A stretch of DNA of 64,000 nt, from NCBI RefSeq assembly GCF_036237275.1, contig NZ_CP108352.1:4402001-4466000 (forward strand), given 5' to 3'. The DNA is from Streptomyces sp. NBC_01353 (GTDB lineage: Bacteria > Actinomycetota > Actinomycetes > Streptomycetales > Streptomycetaceae). Below, piece after piece: positions 26,320 through 37,279 of this stretch. Position numbers and translations under genes: made by a program. Within the stretch, counting starts at the first letter, position 1, and each line of letters begins with the position of its first letter. The notes under the pieces were generated by a model. The model worked only from the letters and a program-made list of their open reading frames with translations. It was not told the DNA's origin and ran no database searches.

Positions 26320-27198
26320 ATGGAGCTCGGTCTCGTCGGTCTCGGCAAGATGGGCGGCAACATGCGTGAGCGCATCCGCCGCGCAGGCCACACCGTCATC
26401 GGATACGACCGCAACCCGGACCTCGCCGATGTCCACAGCCTGGAAGAGCTTGTGGGCAAGCTCAAGGGTCCGCGCGTCGTGTGGGTCATGGTCCCGGCGG
26501 GTGCCGCGACCCAGTCCACCATCGACGAGCTGGCGGAGCTGCTCTCCCCCGGCGACATCGTCGTGGACGGCGGGAACTCCCGCTGGACCGACGACGAGAA
26601 GCACGCCGAGGAGCTCGCGGCCAAGGGCATCGGCTTCGTCGACTGCGGCGTCTCCGGCGGTGTCTGGGGTCTGGAGAACGGCTACGCGCTGATGTACGGC
26701 GGCGACGCCGAGCACGTGGCGCGGGTCCAGCCGATCTTCGACGCGCTCAAGCCCGAGGGTGAGTTCGGCTCGGTCCACGCCGGCAAGGTCGGCGCGGGCC
26801 ACTTCGCGAAGATGGTCCACAACGGCATCGAGTACGCCATGATGCAGGCGTACGCCGAGGGCTGGGAGCTCCTGGAGAAGGTCGACTCCGTCACGGACGT
26901 GCGCGAGGTCTTCCGCTCCTGGCAGGAGGGCACGGTCATCCGTTCCTGGCTGCTGGACCTGGCGGTCAACGCGCTGGACGAGGACGAGCATCTGGACCAG
27001 CTCCGCGGTTACGCACAGGACTCCGGCGAGGGCCGGTGGACGGTGGAGGCCGCGATCGACAACGCGGTGCCGCTGCCGGCGATCACCGCCTCGCTGTTCG
27101 CGCGGTTCGCGTCCCGTCAGGACGACTCCCCGCAGATGAAGATGATCGCCGCGCTGCGCAACCAGTTCGGTGGCCACGCGGTCGAGTCCAAGAAGTAA
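26320..27198 (+). CDS. gnd: 6-phosphogluconate dehydrogenase (decarboxylating, short form)
   Basis: A 292-residue enzyme converting 6-phosphogluconate to ribulose 5-phosphate and CO2 with reduction of NAD(P)+, in the oxidative pentose phosphate pathway. The N-terminal nucleotide-binding motif is [15 protein letters not shown]. The substrate motif [11 protein letters not shown] and the catalytic [12 protein letters not shown] (Lys and Asn) are present. The short single-domain length matches GndA-type enzymes rather than the 470-residue E. coli form. ATG 26320 has an AAGGA site. It is inserted between dnaN and recF, as in other streptomycetes. Confidence 0.94.
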   Translation: MELGLVGLGKMGGNMRERIRRAGHTVIGYDRNPDLADVHSLEELVGKLKGPRVVWVMVPAGAATQSTIDELAELLSPGDIVVDGGNSRWTDDEKHAEELAAKGIGFVDCGVSGGVWGLENGYALMYGGDAEHVARVQPIFDALKPEGEFGSVHAGKVGAGHFAKMVHNGIEYAMMQAYAEGWELLEKVDSVTDVREVFRSWQEGTVIRSWLLDLAVNALDEDEHLDQLRGYAQDSGEGRWTVEAAIDNAVPLPAITASLFARFASRQDDSPQMKMIAALRNQFGGHAVESKK

Positions 27199-27254
27199 TC
27201 CACAGGTTGTGCACCCCTCGGTGCACAGCAGCCGGGGGAAGGTCGGCGCACACC

Positions 27255-28376
27255 ATGCATGTCACGCATCTGTCGTTGGCCGACTTCCGCTCCTACGCCC
27301 GGGTCGAGGTCCCGCTCGATCCGGGCGTCACGGCTTTCGTGGGCGCCAACGGCCAGGGCAAGACCAATCTGGTCGAGGCCGTCGGCTATCTCGCCACCCT
27401 CGGCAGCCACCGCGTCGCCTCGGACGCCCCGCTCGTACGGATGGGGGCGGACCGGGCGATCATCCGCGCTGCGGTCACCCAGGGCGAGCGCTCCCAGCTG
27501 GTCGAGCTGGAGCTCAACCCGGGCCGGGGCAATCGTGCCCGTATCAACAGGTCCTCGCAGGTCAGGCCGCGTGACGTCCTGGGGATCGTACGGACCGTGC
27601 TGTTCGCTCCGGAGGATCTGGCCCTGGTCAAGGGTGATCCCGGGGAGCGCCGGCGCTTCCTCGACGAGCTGATCACGGCGCGCGCGCCGCGCATGGCGGG
27701 TGTGCGCTCCGACTACGAGCGGGTGCTCAAGCAGCGCAACACCCTGCTGAAGTCCGCCGCGATGGCACGGCGGCACGGCGGCCGTGGCATGGACCTGTCG
27801 ACGCTGGACGTGTGGGACCAGCATCTGGCGCGGGCGGGCGCCGAGTTGCTGGCGCAGCGGCTGGATCTGATCGCCGTACTGCAGCCGCTGGCAGACAAGG
27901 CGTACGAGCAGCTGGCGCCGGGTGGCGGACCGATTCTGCTGGAGTACCGGCCGTCCGCGCCGGGCCCCGGGCACACCCGTGAGGAGCTGTACGAGCAGCT
28001 GATCTCCGCGCTCGCGGAGGTGCGCAAGCAGGAGATCGAGCGGGGTGTGACGTTGGTCGGGCCGCACCGGGACGAGCTGCTGCTCAAGCTCGGCGATCTG
28101 CCGGCGAAGGGGTACGCGAGTCACGGGGAGTCCTGGTCCTACGCGCTGGCCCTGCGGCTGGCCTCGTACGACCTGCTGCGGGCCGAGGGGAACGAGCCGG
28201 TGCTCGTCCTCGACGACGTCTTCGCGGAGCTGGACGCGCGGCGCCGGGAGCGGCTCGCGGAGCTGGTGGCCCCGGGCGAGCAGGTGCTGGTGACGGCCGC
28301 GGTGGACGACGACGTGCCGGCGGTGCTGGCGGGGGTCCGGTACGCGGTCGCGGGGGGTTCGGTGGAGAGGCTGTGA
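27255..28376 (+). CDS. recF: DNA replication/repair protein RecF
   Basis: A 373-residue SMC-like ATPase that loads RecA at single-strand gaps. Walker A is [17 protein letters not shown] (about residues 30-46), the signature region is [17 protein letters not shown], and Walker B is [16 protein letters not shown] 27255 ([14 protein letters not shown]) is the family start. The dciA gene begins 4 bp after its stop, so the two are probably cotranscribed. Confidence 0.96.
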   Translation: MHVTHLSLADFRSYARVEVPLDPGVTAFVGANGQGKTNLVEAVGYLATLGSHRVASDAPLVRMGADRAIIRAAVTQGERSQLVELELNPGRGNRARINRSSQVRPRDVLGIVRTVLFAPEDLALVKGDPGERRRFLDELITARAPRMAGVRSDYERVLKQRNTLLKSAAMARRHGGRGMDLSTLDVWDQHLARAGAELLAQRLDLIAVLQPLADKAYEQLAPGGGPILLEYRPSAPGPGHTREELYEQLISALAEVRKQEIERGVTLVGPHRDELLLKLGDLPAKGYASHGESWSYALALRLASYDLLRAEGNEPVLVLDDVFAELDARRRERLAELVAPGEQVLVTAAVDDDVPAVLAGVRYAVAGGSVERL

Positions 28377-28380
28377 GGTC

Positions 28381-28956
28381 GTGAGCGAGAACGAGAGCCC
28401 CCAGGCACAGATCCCTCAGGCCGAGATTCCGCAGGCCCCCAAGGCGGCGGAGCCGTCGGGCGTGGATCTCGCGCGGGTCGCGCTGCGTGCGGCGAAGGAA
28501 CAGGCGAAGGCGCGGGGCGCCGCGGCGCAGCAGAAGAAGCAGGCCCGGCGGGGCGGTGGGCTGCGCTCGGGCGCCCACGCCGACGGGCGCGACCCGGTCG
28601 GGCTCGGCGCCGCGATCAACCGGCTCATCACCGAGCGCGGCTGGGAGACGCCGGCGGCGGTGGGCGGGGTCATGGGGCGCTGGCCGCAGATCGTGGGCGA
28701 GGACCTGGCGAACCACTGCGTACCGCTGAAGTACGACGAGGCGCCGGAGGAGCGGGTGCTGACCGTGCAGTGCGACTCGACGGCGTGGGCGACGCAGCTT
28801 CGGCTGTTGGCGCCGAGGCTGGTGGCGCGACTGAACGAGGACCTGGGGCACGGGACGGTGCGGGTGATCAAGGTCTTGGGGCCGGGGGCGCCGCGGCGGG
28901 GGTACGGGCCGCTTCGGGCGCCGGGGTCCGTGGGGCCCGGGGACACGTACGGCTAG
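28381..28956 (+). CDS. dciA: DciA family (DUF721) replicative helicase loader
   Basis: A 191-residue protein. An N-terminal basic disordered part (residues 1-60) precedes the DUF721 KH-like domain (INRLITERGWETPAAVGGVM, then WPQIVGEDLANHCVPL and LTVQCDSTAWATQLRLL). DciA proteins operate with the replicative helicase DnaB in bacteria lacking DnaC/DnaI; Rv0004 is the mycobacterial homologue in the same place between recF and gyrB. The GTG start lies 4 bp after recF. Confidence 0.87.
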   Translation: MSENESPQAQIPQAEIPQAPKAAEPSGVDLARVALRAAKEQAKARGAAAQQKKQARRGGGLRSGAHADGRDPVGLGAAINRLITERGWETPAAVGGVMGRWPQIVGEDLANHCVPLKYDEAPEERVLTVQCDSTAWATQLRLLAPRLVARLNEDLGHGTVRVIKVLGPGAPRRGYGPLRAPGSVGPGDTYG

Positions 28957-29065
28957 AGCGCCGGGCGGTGGCCGGTGGCACGCGCGCGTGGTGCGGATCC
29001 GGGCGAAGGGCACCGGTCTCGTGCGTTGTGCCCACCCTCCCCAAGACTCCGTCCGGGGGACCCCC

Positions 29066-29186
29066 ACGCCCCTGCGGAACGTATGCCCACAACGGGGCCG
29101 CGTGGGTAGGCACGCCCCCTGCGGAACCTATGCCCACAACGTGGGGAGGCGCGGGGAACGCCCCTGCGGCGGCGATGCCCACAGCG
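29066..29186. repeat. Three imperfect tandem repeats before gyrB
   Basis: Three copies, spaced about 46 bp apart, share the core CCCCTGCGGAACNTATGCCC followed by ACAAC (29066-29094, 29111-29141, 29158-29186; the third is diverged). They lie in the 472-bp dciA-gyrB spacer (28957-29428), which otherwise holds the gyrB leader and no gene that I can support. Confidence 0.75.
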
Positions 29187-29329
29187 CGCTACGGCTCGAA
29201 GCGCTAGGTGGCCGTCAGAGCCCTTTGGAGCCCCTCCCCGGATATGGGGAGTCGTCTCGCTCCCGCTCAGGGCGGCACATGCGGACTCAGGTACCGGCAA
29301 ACCCCCATACGTGTCAGCGCTACCGGTAG

Positions 29330-31453
<2,124 letters not shown>

Positions 31454-31494
31454 GTCGGTCTCAGCTGACCGTACGAAAGGACTGACGACCAGCA

Positions 31495-34095
31495 ATGGCC
31501 GACGAGAACCCCCCTGTGACGACCGAAGAAGAAGAGCCGGTGATGCGGATCGAGCCCGTCGGGCTCGAGACCGAGATGCAGCGCTCGTACCTCGACTACG
31601 CGATGTCCGTCATCGTGTCGCGTGCGCTGCCCGACGTGCGGGACGGCCTCAAGCCCGTCCACCGCCGCGTGCTGTACGCGATGTACGACGGCGGCTACCG
31701 GCCCGAGAAGGGCTTCTACAAGTGCGCCCGCGTCGTCGGCGACGTCATGGGTACGTACCACCCGCACGGCGACTCCTCCATCTACGACGCACTCGTCCGC
31801 CTCGCCCAGCCCTGGTCGATGCGGCTGCCGCTGGTGGACTCCAACGGCAACTTCGGTTCCCCGGGCAACGACCCGGCCGCCGCCATGCGGTACACCGAGT
31901 GCAAGATGATGCCGCTGGCCATGGAGATGCTCCGGGACATCGACGAGGAGACCGTCGACTTCCAGGACAACTACGACGGCCGTAACCAGGAGCCGACGGT
32001 CCTGCCGGCGCGCTTCCCGAACCTGCTGGTCAACGGCTCGGCCGGCATCGCGGTCGGTATGGCGACCAACATCCCGCCGCACAACCTGCGCGAGGTCGCG
32101 GCCGGCGCCCAGTGGGCGCTGGAGCACCCGGAGGCCACGCACGAGGAGCTGCTCGACGCGCTCATCGAGCGGATCAAGGGCCCGGACTTCCCGACCGGCG
32201 CGCTGGTCGTGGGCCGTAAGGGCATCGAGGAGGCGTACCGCACCGGTCGTGGCTCCATCACGATGCGCGCGGTCGTCGAGGTCGAGGAGATCCAGAACCG
32301 CCAGTGCCTGGTGGTCACGGAGCTTCCGTACCAGACCAACCCGGACAACCTCGCGCAGAAGATCGCCGACCTGGTGAAGGACGGCAAGATCGGCGGCATC
32401 GCCGACGTCCGCGACGAGACCTCGTCCCGTACCGGCCAGCGGCTCGTCATCGTGCTCAAGCGCGACGCCGTCGCCAAGGTCGTCCTCAACAACCTGTACA
32501 AGCACACCGACCTGCAGACGAACTTCGGCGCGAACATGCTGGCGCTCGTCGACGGTGTGCCGCGCACGCTCTCCCTGGACGCGTTCATCCGCCACTGGGT
32601 GACGCACCAGATCGAGGTCATCGTGCGCCGGACCCGCTTCCGGCTGCGCAAGGCCGAGGAGCGCGCACACATCCTGCGCGGTCTGCTCAAGGCGCTTGAC
32701 GCGATCGACGAGGTCATCGCGCTCATCCGGCGCAGCGACACGGTCGAGGTCGCGCGCGAGGGCCTGAGGGGTCTGCTGCAGATCGACGAGATCCAGGCCA
32801 ACGCCATCCTCGAGATGCAGCTGCGCCGGCTCGCCGCCCTGGAGCGCCAGAAGATCGTCGCCGAGCACGACGAGCTCCAGGCGAAGATCAACGAGTACAA
32901 CGCGATCCTCGCCTCCGAGGAGCGGCAGCGTCAGATCGTCAGCGAGGAGCTGGCGCTGCTCGTCGAGAAGTTCGGCGACGACCGCCGCTCCAAGCTGGTG
33001 CCCTTCGACGGTGACATGTCCATCGAGGACCTGATCGCCGAGGAGGACATCGTCGTCACCATCACGCGTGGCGGCTATGTGAAGCGGACGAAGACCGAGG
33101 ACTACCGCTCGCAGAAGCGCGGCGGCAAGGGCGTGCGCGGTACGAAGCTGAAGCAGGACGACATCGTCGACCACTTCTTCGTCTCCACGACCCACCACTG
33201 GCTGCTCTTCTTCACCAACAAGGGCCGGGTCTACCGGGCCAAGGCGTACGAGCTTCCGGACGCCGGCCGGGACGCGCGCGGCCAGCACGTCGCCAACCTG
33301 CTGGCCTTCCAGCCGGACGAGCAGATCGCGGAGATCCTGGCGATCCGCGACTACGAGGCCGCGCCGTACCTGGTGCTCGCCACCAAGGGCGGTCTCGTGA
33401 AGAAGACCGCGCTGAAGGACTACGACTCGCCGCGTTCCGGTGGTGTCATCGCGATCAACCTCCGGGAGACCGAGGACGGCAGCGACGACGAGCTGATCGG
33501 CGCCGAGCTGGTGTCGGCGGAGGACGATCTGCTGCTCATCAGCAAGAAGGCGCAGTCGATCCGGTTCACCGCGACGGACGACGCGCTTCGTCCGATGGGA
33601 CGAGCGACGTCCGGCGTCAAGGGGATGAGTTTCCGCGACGGCGACGAACTGCTCTCGATGAATGTCGTCCGGCCGGGTACGTTCGTCTTCACCGCCACCG
33701 ACGGTGGGTACGCGAAGCGGACCAACGTCGACGAGTACCGCGTCCAGGGTCGCGGTGGCCTCGGTATCAAGGCCGCCAAGATCGTGGAGGACCGCGGCTC
33801 GCTCGTGGGTGCGCTGGTGGTCGAGGAGACGGACGAGATCCTCGCCATCACGCTGTCCGGCGGTGTGATTCGTACGCGAGTCAACGAAGTCAGGGAGACC
33901 GGCCGTGACACCATGGGCGTCCAGCTGATCAACCTGGGCAAGCGCGATGCCGTCGTCGGCATCGCACGGAACGCCGAGGCGGGCAGCGAGGCCGAAGAGG
34001 TCGAAGCTGCCGCGGACGGCGATGGCGTCGAGGCCGCGACCGCGGTCGAGGCAGCCGAGGGCACCCAGCCCTCGGCCGGGGAGCACGAGGAGTAG
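31495..34095 (+). CDS. gyrA: DNA gyrase subunit A
   Basis: An 866-residue DNA-cleaving subunit. The catalytic tyrosine is Tyr133 in [10 protein letters not shown]. The quinolone-determining region [10 protein letters not shown] has Ser94 and Asp98 at the positions equivalent to E. coli Ser83 and Asp87, so there is no classical resistance change. The C-terminal beta-pinwheel (from about 520) has the GyrA-box-like [10 protein letters not shown], and an acidic tail follows. An AAAGGA ribosome site is present. The DUF3566 gene begins 3 bp after the stop. Confidence 0.97.
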   Translation: MADENPPVTTEEEEPVMRIEPVGLETEMQRSYLDYAMSVIVSRALPDVRDGLKPVHRRVLYAMYDGGYRPEKGFYKCARVVGDVMGTYHPHGDSSIYDALVRLAQPWSMRLPLVDSNGNFGSPGNDPAAAMRYTECKMMPLAMEMLRDIDEETVDFQDNYDGRNQEPTVLPARFPNLLVNGSAGIAVGMATNIPPHNLREVAAGAQWALEHPEATHEELLDALIERIKGPDFPTGALVVGRKGIEEAYRTGRGSITMRAVVEVEEIQNRQCLVVTELPYQTNPDNLAQKIADLVKDGKIGGIADVRDETSSRTGQRLVIVLKRDAVAKVVLNNLYKHTDLQTNFGANMLALVDGVPRTLSLDAFIRHWVTHQIEVIVRRTRFRLRKAEERAHILRGLLKALDAIDEVIALIRRSDTVEVAREGLRGLLQIDEIQANAILEMQLRRLAALERQKIVAEHDELQAKINEYNAILASEERQRQIVSEELALLVEKFGDDRRSKLVPFDGDMSIEDLIAEEDIVVTITRGGYVKRTKTEDYRSQKRGGKGVRGTKLKQDDIVDHFFVSTTHHWLLFFTNKGRVYRAKAYELPDAGRDARGQHVANLLAFQPDEQIAEILAIRDYEAAPYLVLATKGGLVKKTALKDYDSPRSGGVIAINLRETEDGSDDELIGAELVSAEDDLLLISKKAQSIRFTATDDALRPMGRATSGVKGMSFRDGDELLSMNVVRPGTFVFTATDGGYAKRTNVDEYRVQGRGGLGIKAAKIVEDRGSLVGALVVEETDEILAITLSGGVIRTRVNEVRETGRDTMGVQLINLGKRDAVVGIARNAEAGSEAEEVEAAADGDGVEAATAVEAAEGTQPSAGEHEE

Positions 34096-34098
34096 AGC

Positions 34099-34770
34099 GT
34101 GAGTGGAGCCACGGGCGCCGGTTCGGCAGCTGCCGGAGCTTCTGCTGGTGCTGGAACGAACGGTGCCCGTGGTTCCGCCACGGACTCCCAGGGGGTTGCG
34201 GTGACGGACACCCGAGGGCCCAAGCCCTCGTACGAGACGTACAACGGGCCGCTGCCCGGCGAACGCGCGGGAGCGCAGCAGCCGAGCGGGCCCTACCACC
34301 CGCCGCAGGCGTACGGCGCTCAGGCGCCGGCCGCCGGCACGGGTGGCCAGAACACCGGCGCGGTGCGCCGTCCGCGCACAGGGGCCCGCACCACGCCCCG
34401 TACGCGCAAGGCACGGCTGCGGGTGGCCAAGGCCGACCCGTGGTCGGTCATGAAGGTGAGCTTCCTGCTCTCCATCGCGCTGGGTGTCTGTACGGTCGTG
34501 GCCGCCTCGGTGCTGTGGATGGTCATGGACGCCATGGGCGTCTTCTCGACCGTCGGCGGCACGATCAGCGAGGCGACGGGCTCGAACGAGTCCAACGGCT
34601 TCGACCTGCAGTCGTTCCTCTCGCTGCCGCGGGTGCTCATGTTCACCTCGGTGATTGCCGTGATCGACGTGGTCCTGATGACCGCGCTGGCGACCCTCGG
34701 GGCGTTCATCTACAACCTGTCCGCCGGTTTCGTGGGCGGCGTGGAGCTGACGCTGGCCGAGGACGAGTAG
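34099..34770 (+). CDS. DUF3566 membrane protein
   Basis: A 223-residue protein. About 105 disordered N-terminal residues precede KARLRVAKADPWSVMKVSFL and two transmembrane helices (about 120-143 and 180-205), with an extracytoplasmic loop between them. The family is restricted to actinobacteria and is nearly always downstream of gyrA (Rv0007-like), but its function is unknown. The GTG start lies 3 bp after gyrA, so it belongs to the gyrase operon. Confidence 0.85.
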   Translation: MSGATGAGSAAAGASAGAGTNGARGSATDSQGVAVTDTRGPKPSYETYNGPLPGERAGAQQPSGPYHPPQAYGAQAPAAGTGGQNTGAVRRPRTGARTTPRTRKARLRVAKADPWSVMKVSFLLSIALGVCTVVAASVLWMVMDAMGVFSTVGGTISEATGSNESNGFDLQSFLSLPRVLMFTSVIAVIDVVLMTALATLGAFIYNLSAGFVGGVELTLAEDE

Positions 34771-34777
34771 CGCCGAG

Positions 34778-34831
34778 GTGGGGGCCGAGGAACCGATTTT
34801 GGGACTGGCCCCCACGTGCGCTAATCTTCAG
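34778..34831 (+). promoter_or_regulatory. Hairpin after the gyrA operon overlapping the tRNA-Ile promoter
   Basis: A 9-bp inverted repeat GTGGGGGCC / GGCCCCCAC (34778-34786, 34807-34815) with a 20-nt loop could end the gyrase operon. Overlapping it is a candidate tRNA promoter with TTGGGA (34799-34804), 17 nt and TAATCT (34822-34827). The 12-mer GCTAATCTTCAG (34820-34831) recurs before tRNA-Leu. Confidence 0.5.
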
Positions 34832-34867
34832 GAGTCAGCGCGCGGGACACACACCGCAGAGCGCGGC

Positions 34868-34941
34868 GGGGCTATAGCTCAGTTGGTTAGAGCGCATCCC
34901 TGATAAGGATGAGGCCACAGGTTCAAATCCTGTTAGCCCCA
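34868..34941 (+). tRNA. tRNA-Ile (anticodon GAT)
   Basis: A 74-nt cloverleaf with acceptor GGGGCTA/TAGCCCC, D-loop AGCTCAGTTGGTTAGAGC, anticodon loop CTGATAA and T-arm GTTCAAATC. The 3' CCA is not encoded and must be added by the CCA enzyme. Confidence 0.98.
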
Positions 34942-34949
34942 CAGCATTG

Positions 34950-34988
34950 ATCGGCCCGGACGGTTCACCCGTTCGGGCCGATTGCTTT
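34950..34988 (+). terminator. Terminator after tRNA-Ile
   Basis: A 14-bp stem ATCGGCCCGGACGG / CCGTTCGGGCCGAT (one G-T pair) with a short loop is followed by TTGCTTTT, a classical intrinsic terminator. Confidence 0.88.
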
Positions 34989-35086
34989 TCACGCCACAGG
35001 CCCGGCCTAGGTCACCGATCGGTATCGGTCGGTGTGTAGAGTGGGCGTCAGAAGTCTCCTACGTCAACGAAAGACGAGGTCGCGCG

Positions 35087-35221
35087 GTGAAGAAGCTTCT
35101 CCTGGTCGCACTGGCCGCCATCGGCGGGCTCCTCGTGTACCGCCAGATCCAGGCGGATCGCGCCGAGCAGGATCTGTGGACGGAGGCGACCGACTCCGTG
35201 CCCGCAGGTTCGGGTGTGTGA
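35087..35221 (+). CDS. DLW-39 family small protein
   Basis: A 44-residue protein with an N-terminal hydrophobic helix (KKLLLVALAAIGGLLVYRQI) and the family motif AEQDLWTEATDSV at its C-terminus. The family is named for the DLW residues and a length near 39. It is actinobacterial, usually lies downstream of the gyrA/tRNA region, and its function is unknown. GTG 35087 has a GAGG site. It is probably membrane-bound and is followed by a strong terminator. Confidence 0.8.
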   Translation: MKKLLLVALAAIGGLLVYRQIQADRAEQDLWTEATDSVPAGSGV

Positions 35222-35239
35222 GTCGCAGATTGTCTGAGG

Positions 35240-35277
35240 GCGAAGCCCCGGCCGAGTTCGAGCGGCCGGGGCTTCGC
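35240..35277 (+). terminator. Terminator after the DLW-39 gene
   Basis: A perfect 15-bp inverted repeat (GCGAAGCCCCGGCCG / CGGCCGGGGCTTCGC) with an 8-nt loop. Confidence 0.87.
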
Positions 35278-35377
35278 TCTGTTTCAGGACCGTGACGCCG
35301 TCCCTCTTGAGTTCGCCTACGCAAATCACTAGGTTGCGAGAGCAAAGTTGAGTGATCGCGGTCAAGGGGGCAGTGGC

Positions 35378-37279
35378 ATGAGAGTGCGACGTACAGCGGC
35401 CGGCTGGGTGGTGGGGGCGTTGCTCGCCCTGCTGCTCGCGCCGGCACCGGGAGCGGCCGCGGCGGAGGGGGAGGCGTCCGGGGCCGGCAGCCTGGTGATG
35501 GTGCTCGACTCGTCCGGTTCCATGGGCGACGACGACGGCTCGGGACGTACGAGGATGGAGGCGGCGCGCACCGCCGTCGGGACCGTCGTCGACGGCCTGC
35601 CCGACGGGCATCCCACCGGACTGCGGGTCTACGGCGCCGACCGGCCCCAGGGATGCACGGACACCCGGCTCGTCCGGCCCGTCGCACCGCTGGACCGGGT
35701 CGGGCTCAAGGCCGCCGTCGCGGCGCTGAAGCCCACCGGGGACACCCCCATCGGACTCTCCCTCCAGAAGGCCGCCGAGGACCTCCCCGAGCCCTCCGGC
35801 GGAACGATCGCCACGCGCACGACCCTGCTGATCTCCGACGGCGAGGACACCTGCGGCACCCCCAAGCCCTGCGAGGCCGCCGCACAGCTCGCCAAGGACG
35901 GCATCGGACTGCGGATCGACACCGTCGGCTTCCAGGTGAAGGGCGCGGCGCGCAAGCAGCTGGAGTGCATCGCCGAGGCGGGCAACGGCCGTTACTACGA
36001 CGCGCCCGACGCCGACGCACTCGCCCGCCAGCTCCAGCGGGCCGCGCGGCTCTCGGCGGACGGCTACCGGCTGCGGGGCAAGCAGATCGCGGGCACTCCG
36101 ACGAGCGACCGGGCGCCCGGACTCGTACCGGGGCAGTACCTGGACACCATCGGGCCCGGTGAGAAGCGGTATTACGCCGTCGACCTGGACGACGTCTCCA
36201 CGGTGGACCTCTCGGCGACGGCCGTGCCGCAGCCCGGAGCGGCCGTGGACACCGTCGACAAGCTGAGCACCGGCCTCGTCTACGCCCACGCCGGCGGTGA
36301 GGGCAACTGCGCGACCGACAGCGAGATCTTCCACCAGAACGAGGGAGCCGTCCCGCTCACCTCGGCCGTCTCCCGCATCCCCACCGAGAAGCGGTACTCG
36401 ACCTGCGACAAGGCGGGCCGCTACTGGTTCGTCGTCGAGCGCACCAGCAAGCCCGCCTCCGACGCGGCCCGCTGGCCACTGGAGCTGGTCCTCGGCGCCG
36501 AGGAGCCGCTGCGCGCCGGAGTCACCCCGGCGCAGTCGCAGCCGGAGTACGGAGCCGGCGGCAAGGAGGCCGTCCTGCCCACCGGCGATCCGAAGGACGT
36601 CCGCGGCGGGACCGGCTTCAACGACGCCCGGGAACTCGGGCGGGGCGTGTGGCGCGACCGGCTCCTGCCCTCGCAGACCCTCTGGTACAAGGTGCCGGTC
36701 GGCTGGGGACAGCAACTGCGCTACGACGTCGAGTTCGCCAACGAACCGACCGTCGACGGCTCTTCGTCGGTGAGGTCGTACGGCGGCACGCAGGTCTACA
36801 CGCCCGCCCGCCGGTCCGTCGGCGGCGGAACCGGCGAGTTCGGCTCCCAGACCACGTACGACGGCCGTCCCACCGCGCTGAGCATGGGCACGGTGCCTGT
36901 CGCCTGGACCAACCGGTACGAGAGCAACCCCAACGTCGTCCCGGTGCACACCACCGGCGGCTTCTACATCGCCGTCACGCTCGGCGCCGAGGCAGCCGAG
37001 ATCGCCCGGAACCCGCAGATCGCCATGGTCCTGCGGATCGCGGTCCTCGGTGAGGAGCTGACCGGGCCGGAGCACGGCGCGGCGCCGGTGGCCGGAAAGA
37101 CCGACAAGCAGGGCGAATCGTCCGCGCACGCAGACAGCGGAGGGACGGGCGGGGCAGGATGGACCGTCACCGGGGCCGCCGGGGCGGCGGGAGGCGCCGT
37201 CGTACTGATCGCGGCGGCGGTGTTCGTTGTGAAGCGGGTACGGGGCGGGACGGCTACGGACACGAGGAGAGGCGCGTGA
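35378..37279 (+). CDS. Secreted membrane-anchored von Willebrand factor A domain protein
   Basis: A 633-residue protein. The signal peptide (residues 1-29) ends near APGAAAAEG. The VWA domain (about 35-220) has a complete MIDAS, DSSGSMG (Asp44, Ser46, Ser48). About 360 residues of beta-rich sequence follow, with repeated VERTSK and VPVGWGQQL-type motifs, then a C-terminal transmembrane helix (about 600-622) and a short basic tail. It probably faces the outside and binds a metal-dependent ligand, but no partner is known. ATG 35378 was chosen over TTG 35348 for its AAGGGGG site. Its stop overlaps the next gene by 4 nt. Confidence 0.82.
   Translation: MRVRRTAAGWVVGALLALLLAPAPGAAAAEGEASGAGSLVMVLDSSGSMGDDDGSGRTRMEAARTAVGTVVDGLPDGHPTGLRVYGADRPQGCTDTRLVRPVAPLDRVGLKAAVAALKPTGDTPIGLSLQKAAEDLPEPSGGTIATRTTLLISDGEDTCGTPKPCEAAAQLAKDGIGLRIDTVGFQVKGAARKQLECIAEAGNGRYYDAPDADALARQLQRAARLSADGYRLRGKQIAGTPTSDRAPGLVPGQYLDTIGPGEKRYYAVDLDDVSTVDLSATAVPQPGAAVDTVDKLSTGLVYAHAGGEGNCATDSEIFHQNEGAVPLTSAVSRIPTEKRYSTCDKAGRYWFVVERTSKPASDAARWPLELVLGAEEPLRAGVTPAQSQPEYGAGGKEAVLPTGDPKDVRGGTGFNDARELGRGVWRDRLLPSQTLWYKVPVGWGQQLRYDVEFANEPTVDGSSSVRSYGGTQVYTPARRSVGGGTGEFGSQTTYDGRPTALSMGTVPVAWTNRYESNPNVVPVHTTGGFYIAVTLGAEAAEIARNPQIAMVLRIAVLGEELTGPEHGAAPVAGKTDKQGESSAHADSGGTGGAGWTVTGAAGAAGGAVVLIAAAVFVVKRVRGGTATDTRRGA

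Noticed and set aside
26429-26437. DnaA-box-like ATGTCCACA inside gnd
   Set aside because: A single one-mismatch match within coding sequence is expected by chance in this GC-rich DNA.
29066-29186. Possible CRISPR array
   Set aside because: Only three diverged repeats with short unequal spacers and no cas gene; the same applies to the 58024-58119 array, which has no spacers at all.
28988-29329. A 113-codon frame in the dciA-gyrB spacer
   Set aside because: Its body is the tandem repeat read as protein, with no ribosome site and atypical composition.
35348-35377. TTG start adding 10 residues to the VWA protein
   Set aside because: The extra residues are hydrophilic and displace the signal peptide; ATG 35378 has the better ribosome site.
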